Part shown: in pieces, positions 24,863 to 32,276 of the stretch
How positions within the stretch are numbered: the stretch's first letter is position 1
How the letters are laid out: each line of letters starts with the position of its first letter
Assembly (NCBI RefSeq): GCF_000213055.1
Contig: NZ_CM001165.1
Location: forward strand, 2,565,445 to 2,629,444
Length of the DNA: 64,000 nt
Direction of reading: 5' to 3'
Origin: Streptomyces sp. Tu6071
Lineage (GTDB): Bacteria; Actinomycetota; Actinomycetes; Streptomycetales; Streptomycetaceae
The notes under the pieces: generated by a model
Seen by the model: only the letters and a program-made list of their open reading frames with translations
Database searches by the model: none
Told to the model about the DNA's origin: nothing
Program-made: the position numbers and the translations under genes

Positions 24863-25639
24863 GTGCTCGCGCCGGGTCCGGTGCGCCCGGTGACCCGCCG
24901 CTCACCCACGCGCCGCCGCACGCCCGCCCGCCGCCACTCCCCCACGCGCCGCCGCCCCGGGACGCACCGCTCCGCCGCACGCCGTGGCTCTCCCGCCCGC
25001 CGCCCGCTCCGTCGCGATGACGCCCTCGGCCTCGCCGGTCTCGCCGTCCTCGGCCTCTTCCTCCTCCTCGCCCTCCTCCGCTGGCTCGCCACGCACTGGT
25101 GGCTGCCGCTCGGGCTCGCGCTCGCCGGGGCGGCCGTGTGGGGGCTCGCGCTGCGGCGCCGGGCCGAGCGGGCGCGGTGGGAGCAGGCGCGGCAACGGGC
25201 CTTGCGCCTGGGGCTCGGGACGCTCGACGCGCTGGACCACCGGCAGTTCGAGTACGCCGTGCGGGACCTGCTGCGCCGCGACGGCTGCGCGGACGCGGAG
25301 CAGGTCGGCGGGGCGAACGACCGCGGTGCCGACGTGCTCGCGACGGACCCGTACGGCCGCAGGTGGCTCGTGCAGTGCAAGCACCGCAGGGACGGGGCGG
25401 CCGGGCCCGCCGTCGGCACCCCGGACCTCCAGCGCGTCAACGGCACGGCCCGTCAGCTCCACGGCGCCGACGTCGTCCTCGTCGTCACCAACGGCCGTTT
25501 CAGCGGCAAGTGCCCCGAGCTGGCCGGGGCCCTGCGGATGCACCTCGTGGACCGGGAGCTGCTGGGGACATGGGCGAGCGGGGCGCGCCCCCTGTGGGAG
25601 CTGCTGCCCCGCGTGCCCGCGCCCCGCCGGGGGTCGTGA
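24863..25639 (+). CDS. Membrane-anchored Mrr-type restriction endonuclease-like protein
   Basis: About 258 aa if GTG 24863 is used; GTGs at 24881 and 24890 are also possible and no clear ribosome site decides. A long Arg/Pro-rich start is followed by two membrane helices (LGLAGLAVLGLFLLLALL and WWLPLGLALAGAAVWGLAL, about 52-95). The C-terminal nuclease domain (about 118-235) shows LDHRQFEYAVRDLL, GGANDRGADVLA and LVQCKHR, i.e. the D...QxK core of the Mrr_cat family. Such membrane-linked Mrr proteins are common in actinobacteria and cut modified or foreign DNA by inference only. No methyltransferase gene is nearby. Confidence 0.8.
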   Translation: MLAPGPVRPVTRRSPTRRRTPARRHSPTRRRPGTHRSAARRGSPARRPLRRDDALGLAGLAVLGLFLLLALLRWLATHWWLPLGLALAGAAVWGLALRRRAERARWEQARQRALRLGLGTLDALDHRQFEYAVRDLLRRDGCADAEQVGGANDRGADVLATDPYGRRWLVQCKHRRDGAAGPAVGTPDLQRVNGTARQLHGADVVLVVTNGRFSGKCPELAGALRMHLVDRELLGTWASGARPLWELLPRVPAPRRGS

Positions 25640-25652
25640 GTCGCCGTCCCGG

Positions 25653-25895
25653 TCAGAACGGCATGTGACCGCGTGCCTTGCGGCCCGCCGAGCCGCTGTG
25701 CCCGACCGCCTTGGAGCTGCTGCTGAAGGGCTTGCTGAAGAGCCGGCCGAGAATGCCGGGCGCCTTGGAACCGGCGCGCGAGCCGAGGCCCAGCGTGCGC
25801 TGGGTGCCGCGCTGCGGCTTGTGCGAGAACCGGGGGACGAGGAAGGCGAGGACGAGAAGAACGACGCATACGCCGACAATGCCGAGGACGACCAT
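25653..25895 (-). CDS. Small single-helix membrane protein (DUF6411-like)
   Basis: Encodes 80 aa from ATG 25895, with AGGAG about 7 nt upstream. Residues 2-21 (VVLGIVGVCVVLLVLAFLVP) form one membrane helix, followed by a basic Ser/Gly/Lys-rich tail (RAGSKAPG, FSKPFSSSSKAVG). I recall a conserved Streptomyces family, DUF6411, with this layout; the number is from memory. Function unknown. Convergent with the Mrr-like gene, only 13 bp apart. Confidence 0.75.
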   Translation of the reverse strand: MVVLGIVGVCVVLLVLAFLVPRFSHKPQRGTQRTLGLGSRAGSKAPGILGRLFSKPFSSSSKAVGHSGSAGRKARGHMPF

Positions 25896-26026
25896 GGGGG
25901 GCTCCTTGTGCCGTGGGCGCGAGCGGTCTCGGCCCTGGTGTGTTGCGGGCCGCGTGCCCGGTCGCGGGGGCGTCATGCCTGGTGACGTACATGCCCCGTA
26001 CAGCCACAAGGGCGCCCGCGCGCCGC

Positions 26027-27049
26027 TCAACGGCCCGCGTCCCCCCAGGGGTTCAGCCCCTCGCGGCGCCGCTGGCCCGCTCCCGGCGTGGGATCGAGGT
26101 AGACCCGGGTCACGCGGGGGAAGCGCTCGCGGATGCGGCGTTCGGCGCGTTCGCAGCTCCACTCGACCTGCGCCGCCGTCGACGCGTCGCGGAAGTCGAT
26201 CTTGGCGGCGACCAGGGCCTCGTCGGGGCCCTGCACGAGCGTCACGAGGTCGAGGACGGCTTCGACGTGCTCCGTCGCGAGGAGTTCGGCGCGGATCGCC
26301 GCGCGCTCGGCGGGCGGGAGGGGGCGCCCGGTGAGCAGTTCCGCGTTCGAGCGGCCGAGCACCCACGCGACCCAGACGAGGAGCACGCCGATGAGGAGCG
26401 AGGCGATCCCGTCCCAGGTCCCGTCGCCCGTCGCGTGCGCGAGCGCGATGCCGCCCGCGGCGAGGACGAGGCCCGCGAGCGCCGCCGAGTCCTCGAAGAC
26501 GACGGCCTTGACGGTCGTGTCGCTCGTCCACCGCAGGTGCTTGCGGAAGGTCGTCCGCGCGGCGCGCGCCTCCCCCGCCATCTGCTTGAGCCCCGTCCGC
26601 AGGGAGTAGCCCTCCAGGACGAAGGCGATCGCCAGGACGACGTACGACAGGAGGGGGTTGCCGAGGGTCTCGCCGTGCGTGAGCGTGTGGACGCCGTCGT
26701 AGACGGAGAAGACCGCGCCGCCGACGAACGTCGCGACGGAGGCGAGGAGCGCCCAGATGTAGCGCTCGTGCCCGTGGCCGAGCGGGTGGTCCTCGTCGGC
26801 GGGCTTGGCGCTGCGCCGCAGGGCGAGCAGGAGCAGCAGCTCGGTGACGGTGTCCGCGAGCGAGTGGGCGGCCTCCGAGAGCATCGCCGAGGAGCCGCTG
26901 ACGAGCCCGGCGAGGAGCTTCGCGGCGGCGATCCCGAGGTTGGCCCCGGCGGCGACGAGGACGGTGAAGGTGCTCTCGCCGTTCTCACCGCTCCCGCCAC
27001 CGGGGTCGGGCGTCGTCGCGGACCGCTGTACGGGATCACTGCTGCTCAT
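26027..27049 (-). CDS. Cation diffusion facilitator family transporter
   Basis: Encodes 340 aa with six membrane helices. The metal-site helices carry SSAMLSEAAHSLADTVTELL (HxxxD) and later, by comparison with the family, DSAALAGLVLA. A DEDHPLGHGHERYIWAL loop between helices 2 and 3 is typical of the FieF/YiiP branch. The C-terminal ferredoxin-like domain (about 255-330) is cytoplasmic. It exports divalent cations such as Zn(II), Co(II) or Fe(II) in exchange for protons; the actual metal is not known. A strong hairpin separates it from the thioesterase gene upstream. Confidence 0.9.
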   Translation of the reverse strand: MSSSDPVQRSATTPDPGGGSGENGESTFTVLVAAGANLGIAAAKLLAGLVSGSSAMLSEAAHSLADTVTELLLLLALRRSAKPADEDHPLGHGHERYIWALLASVATFVGGAVFSVYDGVHTLTHGETLGNPLLSYVVLAIAFVLEGYSLRTGLKQMAGEARAARTTFRKHLRWTSDTTVKAVVFEDSAALAGLVLAAGGIALAHATGDGTWDGIASLLIGVLLVWVAWVLGRSNAELLTGRPLPPAERAAIRAELLATEHVEAVLDLVTLVQGPDEALVAAKIDFRDASTAAQVEWSCERAERRIRERFPRVTRVYLDPTPGAGQRRREGLNPWGDAGR

Positions 27050-27075
27050 AGCGGCGCAGTATGCCCAGCGGTACG

Positions 27076-27114
27076 GGTACGGGCCCGGCGGACACGCCCC
27101 GCCGGGCCCGTACC
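27076..27114. terminator. Hairpin terminator
   Basis: Perfect 16-bp stem (GGTACGGGCCCGGCGG and complement) with a 7-nt loop, 17 bp after the thioesterase stop on the minus strand and before the cation transporter start. Confidence 0.75.
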
Positions 27115-27130
27115 GGAGGATCCGGGCGCG

Positions 27131-28012
27131 TCACCGCTCGCGCGGCACCCGCATCAGCCCCTCCTGGATCACCGATATGGCGAGCCGCCCGTCCTGCGTG
27201 TAGATGCGCGCCTGGCCCAGGCCCCGGCCGCCCGAGGACGAGGGGGACTCCTGGTCGTACAGGAGCCACTCGTCGGCGCGGAAGGGCCGGTGGAACCACA
27301 TCGCGTGGTCGAGGCTCGCGCCGACGATGTCGCCCGTGACCCAGCCGCCGCGCCCGTGCGCGAGGAGGACGGAGTCGAGCAGCGTCATGTCCGAGACGTA
27401 CGTCGCGAGGCAGACGTGCAGGAGCGGGTCGTCCCCCGCGAGTTTGCCGTTGGTGCGGAACCACACCTGCGAGCGCGGCTCGCGCGGCTGCCCGGCGGTC
27501 GCGTACGGGGGCGCGTCCACGTACCGCAGGTCGACCGCCTCGCGGGCTTCGAGCAGCTTGCGCACGACCTCGGGGCCGCCGACCGCCTCGGTGTACCGGG
27601 GCAGCGCCTCGGGCGCGCTCGGCAGCGACTCGGGGTCGGGCGCGGGCGGCATCGGCGCCTGGTGGTCGAGCCCCTCCTCGTACATCTGGAAGGAGCACGA
27701 GAGGTGGAAGATCGGCTGGCCGTGCTGGATCGCGACGACGCGCCGGGTCGTGAAGGAGCGGCCGTCCCTGATGCGGTCCACGCGGTAGACGATGGGCGCG
27801 CCGGGGTCGCCCGCGACGAGGAAGTACGCGTGCAGCGAGTGCGCGTACCGGTCGGCGGGCACGGTGCGGCCCGCGGCGACGAGCGCCTGGGCCGCGACCT
27901 GCCCGCCGAAGACGCGCGGGACGAGGGTGGGCCTGGACTGGCCCCGGAAGATGTCCACCTCGATCCGCTCCAGATCGAGCAGGTCGAGGAGGTCGTCGAG
28001 TGCCTCGCTCAT
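27131..28012 (-). CDS. Acyl-CoA thioesterase II (TesB-like)
   Basis: Encodes 293 aa from ATG 28012, with GGGAG 8 nt upstream. Two hot-dog domains: the first ends about residue 115 (YFLVAGDPGAPIVYRVDRIRDG region), the second includes SLDHAMWFHRPFRADEW and the QEG near the C-terminus, matching the TesB layout. It hydrolyses acyl-CoA to free acid and CoA in the cytoplasm. It lies 61 bp downstream of an acyl-CoA dehydrogenase on the same strand and probably shares its transcript, which suggests a role in fatty-acid breakdown. Confidence 0.92.
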   Translation of the reverse strand: MSEALDDLLDLLDLERIEVDIFRGQSRPTLVPRVFGGQVAAQALVAAGRTVPADRYAHSLHAYFLVAGDPGAPIVYRVDRIRDGRSFTTRRVVAIQHGQPIFHLSCSFQMYEEGLDHQAPMPPAPDPESLPSAPEALPRYTEAVGGPEVVRKLLEAREAVDLRYVDAPPYATAGQPREPRSQVWFRTNGKLAGDDPLLHVCLATYVSDMTLLDSVLLAHGRGGWVTGDIVGASLDHAMWFHRPFRADEWLLYDQESPSSSGGRGLGQARIYTQDGRLAISVIQEGLMRVPRER

Positions 28013-28073
28013 ACGGCGTACTCCCTGTGCTCCCCGGTCGCGCACGCGTGCGCGGCCCTCGTCCCGGACCGGC

Positions 28074-29231
28074 TCACAGCCCCATGCTCTTCGCGATGAT
28101 CATCTTCATGACCTCGCTCGTGCCACCGTAGATGCGGTTGACGCGGTTGTCCGCGTAGAGGCGGGCGATCGGATACTCGTTCATGTAGCCGTAACCGCCG
28201 TGCAACTGGAGGCAGCGGTCGATGACGCGGGAGGCGACCTCGGTGCAGAAGAGCTTCGCGGACGCGGCCTCGGCGGCGGTCAGCTCGCCCTTGTCGTGCG
28301 CTTCGAGCGCGCGGTCGCAGACGGCCTCGGCGGCATCGACCTCGGCCTTGCAGGCGGCCAGCTCGAACTTCGTGTTCTGGAACGCGGCGACGGGCTTGCC
28401 GAAGACGGTGCGGTCCTGCACGTACTGCTGTGCGAAGCGGACGGCGGCGGCGGCCTGCGCGTAGGCGCCGACGGCGATGCCGAGGCGCTCCTGCGGGAGG
28501 TTCTGGCCGAGGTACGCGAAGCCCTTGTTCTCCTCGCCGAGGAGGTCCGCGACCGGCACCTTCACATCCGTGAAGGACAGCTCGGCGGTGTCGGACGTCT
28601 TGAGGCCGAGCTTGTCGAGCTTGCGGCCGACCGCGTAGCCCTCGGACTTCGTGTCGACGACGAGCAGCGAGATGCCGAAGCGGCGGTCGTCCTCCTTCGG
28701 CGGCGCGGTGCGGGCGCAGACGATGACGCGGTCGGCGTGGACGCCGCCGGTGATGAAGGTCTTGGCGCCGTTGAGGACGTAGTGCGTGCCGTCCGCGGAG
28801 AGCTTCGCGGTCGTCTTCATGCCCGCGAGGTCCGAGCCGGTGCCGGGCTCGGTCATCGCGATGGCGAACATGGCGCGGCCCGAGACGAAGTCCGGCAGCC
28901 AGCGCTTCTTCTGCTCCTCGGTGGCGTACGCCTTGAGGTAGGGCAGACACAGCGCGACGTGCACGCCGCTGCCGCCGAGCGAGACGCCCGCGCGGGCGGT
29001 CTCCTCGGAGAGGATCGCCTGGAACTTGAAGGACTCCTCGCCGGCCCCGCCGTACTCCTCGGGCACCTCGATACCGAAGATGCCCAGCTCGCCGAGCTTG
29101 TAGTAGAAATCGCGCGGCGCCTGCCCGGCGGCCACCCACTCCTCGTGCCGCGGCACGACCTCGGCCTCGATGAAGGCGCGGATCGTCTCGCGGAACGCCT
29201 CGTGGTCCTCGTTGTAAACGGTACGGCGCAC
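28074..29231 (-). CDS. Acyl-CoA dehydrogenase
   Basis: Encodes 385 aa from GTG 29231, with AAGGAGG 9 nt upstream; a GTG at 29240 would sit directly on that site. The family core is clear: AIAMTEPGTGSDLAGMKTTA (FAD/substrate loop), VLNGAKTFITGG, FGKPVAAFQNTKF and the C-terminal LQLHGGYGYMNEYPIARLYAD. FAD-dependent introduction of a 2,3 double bond into acyl-CoA; chain-length specificity cannot be read. The thioesterase follows in the same direction. Confidence 0.93.
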   Translation of the reverse strand: MRRTVYNEDHEAFRETIRAFIEAEVVPRHEEWVAAGQAPRDFYYKLGELGIFGIEVPEEYGGAGEESFKFQAILSEETARAGVSLGGSGVHVALCLPYLKAYATEEQKKRWLPDFVSGRAMFAIAMTEPGTGSDLAGMKTTAKLSADGTHYVLNGAKTFITGGVHADRVIVCARTAPPKEDDRRFGISLLVVDTKSEGYAVGRKLDKLGLKTSDTAELSFTDVKVPVADLLGEENKGFAYLGQNLPQERLGIAVGAYAQAAAAVRFAQQYVQDRTVFGKPVAAFQNTKFELAACKAEVDAAEAVCDRALEAHDKGELTAAEAASAKLFCTEVASRVIDRCLQLHGGYGYMNEYPIARLYADNRVNRIYGGTSEVMKMIIAKSMGL

Positions 29232-29430
29232 TGACGCCACCCTCCTTCGGCGGCCGGTGCCGGTCCGCCCCTCGGCGGCCGGTGCGGGCCGGTCCGCGCG
29301 GTACGTGCGAAGGCGGGGCGCCGGACATACTAAGCGCCCGCTCACCCTTGAAGTTACCCGCACGTACGGCGGGTGTCCAGACGACCGAGGGGCGGGCGCG
29401 GGGCACTCCGCACGGCGGAACCGGCCCGGC

Positions 29431-29616
29431 TCACACCGCGCAGGAGCCGCCCCCGGGCCGCCCGCGCTGGGCGCGCGTGGAGACGAGGAGCGCCGCCATC
29501 TCGTCCGGGTCGACGTCGTCCTCGCCCTCGACGACGGGGTCCATCCCGACCGGCTCGGGCTCGGCCTCGGGAGGCGGCCCGGCCTTCAGCTGCCCGAGGG
29601 GGAAGAAAGCGGTCAT
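29431..29616 (-). CDS. Small acidic protein of unknown function
   Basis: Encodes 61 aa from ATG 29616, which has an excellent GGAGGTG site about 5 nt upstream, stronger than most genes here. The N-terminus reads MTAFFPLGQLKAG, the middle is very acidic and Pro-rich (EAEPEPVGMDPVVEGEDD), then a short helix DPDEMAALLVSTRAQR and a Gly-rich tail ending GGGSCAV. No membrane helix. I do not recognise it. Possibilities are a small regulatory protein or a peptide precursor with a modified C-terminus; no maturation enzyme is adjacent. The P-loop kinase gene is divergent 200 bp away. Confidence 0.6.
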   Translation of the reverse strand: MTAFFPLGQLKAGPPPEAEPEPVGMDPVVEGEDDVDPDEMAALLVSTRAQRGRPGGGSCAV

Positions 29617-29803
29617 GGGGCACCTCCGGGGAGTGTGTGGTCGTGCGGAACCGACTGTACGCGGGGGCGCCCGCACGTACAGGGCGTCCCTCGGGGGAGG
29701 ATGTCGGGCGTCGGGGCCGGAACAATCTTCGTACAGCAGGCGCACACCCGCCGAGACCCGCGCGTGCGCCACGGCCGGACGCCCGGAAACAGTCCCGCCT
29801 CGG

Positions 29804-29809
29804 CATAAT
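29804..29809 (+). promoter_or_regulatory. -10 element for a leaderless transcript
   Basis: CATAAT ends 8 nt before the GTG start of the P-loop kinase gene, which lacks a ribosome site. Confidence 0.45.
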
Positions 29810-29817
29810 CGCCGCCC

Positions 29818-30435
29818 GTGGACCCCTCCTTCGACGCCCTCGTCGCCCGCGCCCGCCGCCTCTCCGTCCCCGGCCGCCGTCGCCTCCTCGGGATCGCCGG
29901 GGCTCCCGGGGCCGGGAAGTCGACGCTGGCGGAGCGGATCGTGGCCGCCGTGCCCGGCTCCGTGCTCGTACCGATGGACGGATTCCACCTGGCGCAGGCG
30001 GAGTTGGAGCGGCTGGGGCGCGCGGGACGCAAGGGGGCGCCCGACACCTTCGACGCGGCCGGGTACGTGGCGCTCCTGCGGCGGCTGCGGGAGCCGGTCG
30101 CGGACGAGGTCGTCTACGCGCCGCTGTTCCGCCGGGAGTGGGAGGAACCGCTCGCCGGTGCCGTGCCCGTACCGCCGGACGTGCCGCTCGTCGTCACGGA
30201 GGGCAATTACCTGCTGCTCGACACGGGCCCGTGGGCGCCCGTACGGGACCTGCTCGACGAGACGTGGTTCCTCGCCCCGGACCCGGCGACCCGTGTGCGG
30301 CGGCTCGTGGAGCGGCACGTGCGGTACGGGAGGCCGCGCGCGGAGGCGGAGCGGTGGGTGGCGGAGTCGGACGAGGTCAACGCGCGGGTGGTGGAGGGGA
30401 GCCGGGCGCGGGCAGAACTGCTCGTGCGGGGGTGA
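29818..30435 (+). CDS. P-loop nucleoside/small-molecule kinase-like protein
   Basis: Encodes 205 aa. Walker A is GIAGAPGAGKSTLA (about residues 26-39), followed by a PMDGFHLAQAEL strand as in uridine kinase, pantothenate kinase and fructose-kinase-like NTPases. Later features are APDTFDAAGYVALLRRL, TEGNYLLLD and DPATRVRRLVERHVRYG, the usual lid region. Members of this group phosphorylate small alcohols or nucleosides; the substrate here is unknown. The GTG start, with CATAAT just upstream and no ribosome site, suggests a leaderless mRNA. The following 575 bp hold only a decayed acetyltransferase. Confidence 0.85.
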   Translation: MDPSFDALVARARRLSVPGRRRLLGIAGAPGAGKSTLAERIVAAVPGSVLVPMDGFHLAQAELERLGRAGRKGAPDTFDAAGYVALLRRLREPVADEVVYAPLFRREWEEPLAGAVPVPPDVPLVVTEGNYLLLDTGPWAPVRDLLDETWFLAPDPATRVRRLVERHVRYGRPRAEAERWVAESDEVNARVVEGSRARAELLVRG

Positions 30436-30477
30436 GGCGGGGCCCCGGGCGGGGGCGCGTGCCGAGCCGTCGCCCGG

Positions 30478-30699
30478 CGCCCCGGGAGCGCCGTAGCGCT
30501 CCGCCTCGGCGAGGCCGAGCCCGCTTGCGCGCCGCGTCGATGCGGTGTCGGCGGTCCACACGCTGAGCACGATCGCTTCGCCGGGGAAAGCGCCGCCGAA
30601 TCAGTCCGGCACGGCCGCGCGGGCCACGGCGTACCCGCGCTCGCAGGCGCCGGGCAGGAACAGGTAGCCGGGATCGGCCGTGCCCTCAACGGCCGGGCG
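30478..30699 (-). pseudogene. Decayed GNAT acetyltransferase fragment with internal stop
   Basis: On the minus strand one frame reads DPGYLFLPGACERGYAVARAAVPD, a stop (TGA at 30603-30601), then FPGEAIVLSVW and TASTRRASGLGLAEAERYG. This is the pattern of the C-terminal half of GNAT acetyltransferases (GY.L.P...GRGYA.EA, then ...SxRLAxxLGFxEVERY), with the usual Trp after Asp replaced by a stop. Further upstream similarity is too weak to follow and the C-terminus seems shortened. Confident that it is not an intact gene; the family is inferred from pattern. Confidence 0.5.
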
Positions 30700-31010
30700 G
30701 ATGGAGTCCGTTGCCCGGCGCTCCAGGCGTGCCCGGTCATCGCCCCGTCTTGCGCGCGATGACGAGACTTCCCGCCCACGACTTGGGCACCTCCGCGGCT
30801 CACGCACGAGCGCGTCGCAGGGGCGGGCCCCCGGGGCCGGTGCGGACGTCCGGCGGGGCGAGCGGTGCGGCGAAGGCCGCCCGGCCCCGGGCGCCGGGCG
30901 TGCGGAGCCCGAGCCGCCCGGTCCCGATCGAACCCAACGGCCCGCCCAGGAGACGCAGTTCCTCCACCCGCCGCACGCCCGGCAGCGGGCGGCGTACGAG
31001 GGCCCCGCCC
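30700..31010. other. Intergenic region without a supported gene
   Basis: About 310 bp between the acetyltransferase remnant and the alpha/beta hydrolase. It may hold the lost 5' part of the remnant (a TGRLGLR-like stretch on the minus strand recalls a GNAT N-terminus), but frames are broken and nothing firm can be called. Confidence 0.35.
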
Positions 31011-31820
31011 TCAGCTCCCCGCCTCCCGCAGGAAGTCCGCCGCCACCTGCCCCCAGCCCTCGACCTCCGCCGCCGTCCGCGCCACGGACAGGCGGGCGCC
31101 CGGGATGTGCCGCGCGACGGTCTCGGCGGAGGAGACGGGGTGGCCCGGGTCGGTGTCCCAGGCGAGGACGAGCGTGGGGACCGTGATGCGCGCGAGGGTC
31201 TCCGGGGCCGGAAGGTCGGAGCCCGCGGCGCCCTCCAGGACGGCGGGCAGGAGGGCCGCGCGGACGTCGACGCCGCCCTGGTCGCGCCCGGCGAAGATCG
31301 GCGGGGTGGGCGCGGCGGCGCGCAGCGCGTCCAGCGCGGTGGGGTCCTCGGCGGCGAGCGCCGCCATCCGCCGGTAGAGCCCGGCCTGCGCCGCACGCGT
31401 CTCCCAGGCGGTGGGGACGGCGGTGAGGACCAGCGCGAAGAAGCGCTCGGGGGCGCGCAGCGCGGCGTGCAGCGCCGTCGCGGTGCCCATGGAGCAGCCG
31501 ATCGCGGCGACGGGGGTCTCCGGCGAGAAGTGGTCGGCGAGCGCGAGCATGTCCCCGGCCAGGGCGCTCCACTCGTACGCGGCCGGTTCGGGCCTGCCGC
31601 CGCTCTCGCCGTGCCCCCGCGCGTCGTAGGCGACGAGGCGGTGGTGCGCCGCGACGGGCGCGTAGTCGGGGAGGCCGTAGCGGGCGTCATGGGCGCGGCT
31701 GCACGTGATCCCGTGCGCGAGCAGGACGGCGGGGCCCGTCCCGCGCACGGTGCAGGCGAGGCGGGCGCCGGGGAGCGGGACGACGGGGAAGTCGGCGGCG
31801 GGCGCGGGCTGCTGCGTCAT
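31011..31820 (-). CDS. Alpha/beta hydrolase
   Basis: Encodes 269 aa from ATG 31820, with GAGGAG 8 nt upstream. Typical fold: oxyanion strand LLAHGITCSRA, VAYDARGHGESG, nucleophile elbow IGCSMGTATAL (GxSxG-like, Cys before Ser), then LVLAWDTDPGHPV with the acid and a C-terminal region where the catalytic His is not obvious (the Gly-Trp-Gly segment EVEGWGQV lies where it is expected). So catalysis may be impaired or use another residue. Forty bp upstream of the start lies a (GCTGG)17 tract, through which the reading frame stays open. Confidence 0.8.
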   Translation of the reverse strand: MTQQPAPAADFPVVPLPGARLACTVRGTGPAVLLAHGITCSRAHDARYGLPDYAPVAAHHRLVAYDARGHGESGGRPEPAAYEWSALAGDMLALADHFSPETPVAAIGCSMGTATALHAALRAPERFFALVLTAVPTAWETRAAQAGLYRRMAALAAEDPTALDALRAAAPTPPIFAGRDQGGVDVRAALLPAVLEGAAGSDLPAPETLARITVPTLVLAWDTDPGHPVSSAETVARHIPGARLSVARTAAEVEGWGQVAADFLREAGS

Positions 31821-31860
31821 GACGGGGACTCCTCGGCGGAACGAACAACGAACGGAGGGG

Positions 31861-31945
31861 GCTGGGCTGGGCTGGGCTGGGCTGGGCTGGGCTGGGCTGG
31901 GCTGGGCTGGGCTGGGCTGGGCTGGGCTGGGCTGGGCTGGGCTGG
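31861..31945. repeat. Pentanucleotide tandem repeat (GCTGG)17
   Basis: Seventeen perfect copies of GCTGG followed by one GCTGA, 40 bp upstream of the alpha/beta hydrolase start and within its probable promoter or leader. Because the unit is 5 nt, copy-number change would alter spacing and, if translation began upstream, frame. Confidence 0.95.
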
Positions 31946-32176
31946 GCTGAAGGTACACCTGGGGGCGGGGTGGTGCGGCGGCATTCCGCGTACGGCGATC
32001 AAGGGCGTACGGCGACGCGATCTCCCCGGGGCCGAGGGGGCGAGGGGCGGCCCGCGAGCGCCTTCGTACGTCTGCGCGTGCCGCCGCGAGGTGCGGCGTC
32101 GTTCCCCGGTGGGAAGTCATTGATCAGATCCACCGAGGGGGTGCCGGGGCGCGGGGGCGGGTGCCGACGCAGCGCG

Positions 32177-32211
32177 ACGAACTTGTTCGTGACGAACGCG
32201 TTCGTTACGCT
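32177..32211 (+). promoter_or_regulatory. Promoter overlapped by two 14-bp palindromes
   Basis: ACGAACTTGTTCGT (32177-32190) and ACGAACGCGTTCGT (32192-32205) are perfect palindromes 15 bp apart centre to centre. They cover the -35 (TTGTTC 32183-32188) of a promoter with -10 TACGCT (32206-32211), spacer 17 nt, upstream of the DHA2 exporter. Strong sign of repression by a TetR- or MarR-type dimer. Confidence 0.7.
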
Positions 32212-32276
32212 CGTCGTACGGCAGGCACGTCCCCGTACCGCCGCTCCCCTGCCCCAGACCGAGAAAGGGGGACGTC

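Noticed and set aside
31861..31949. Coding Pro-Ser-Ala-Gln repeat protein
   Set aside because: All frames through a 5-nt repeat translate alike; the hydrolase start at 31820 has its own ribosome site.
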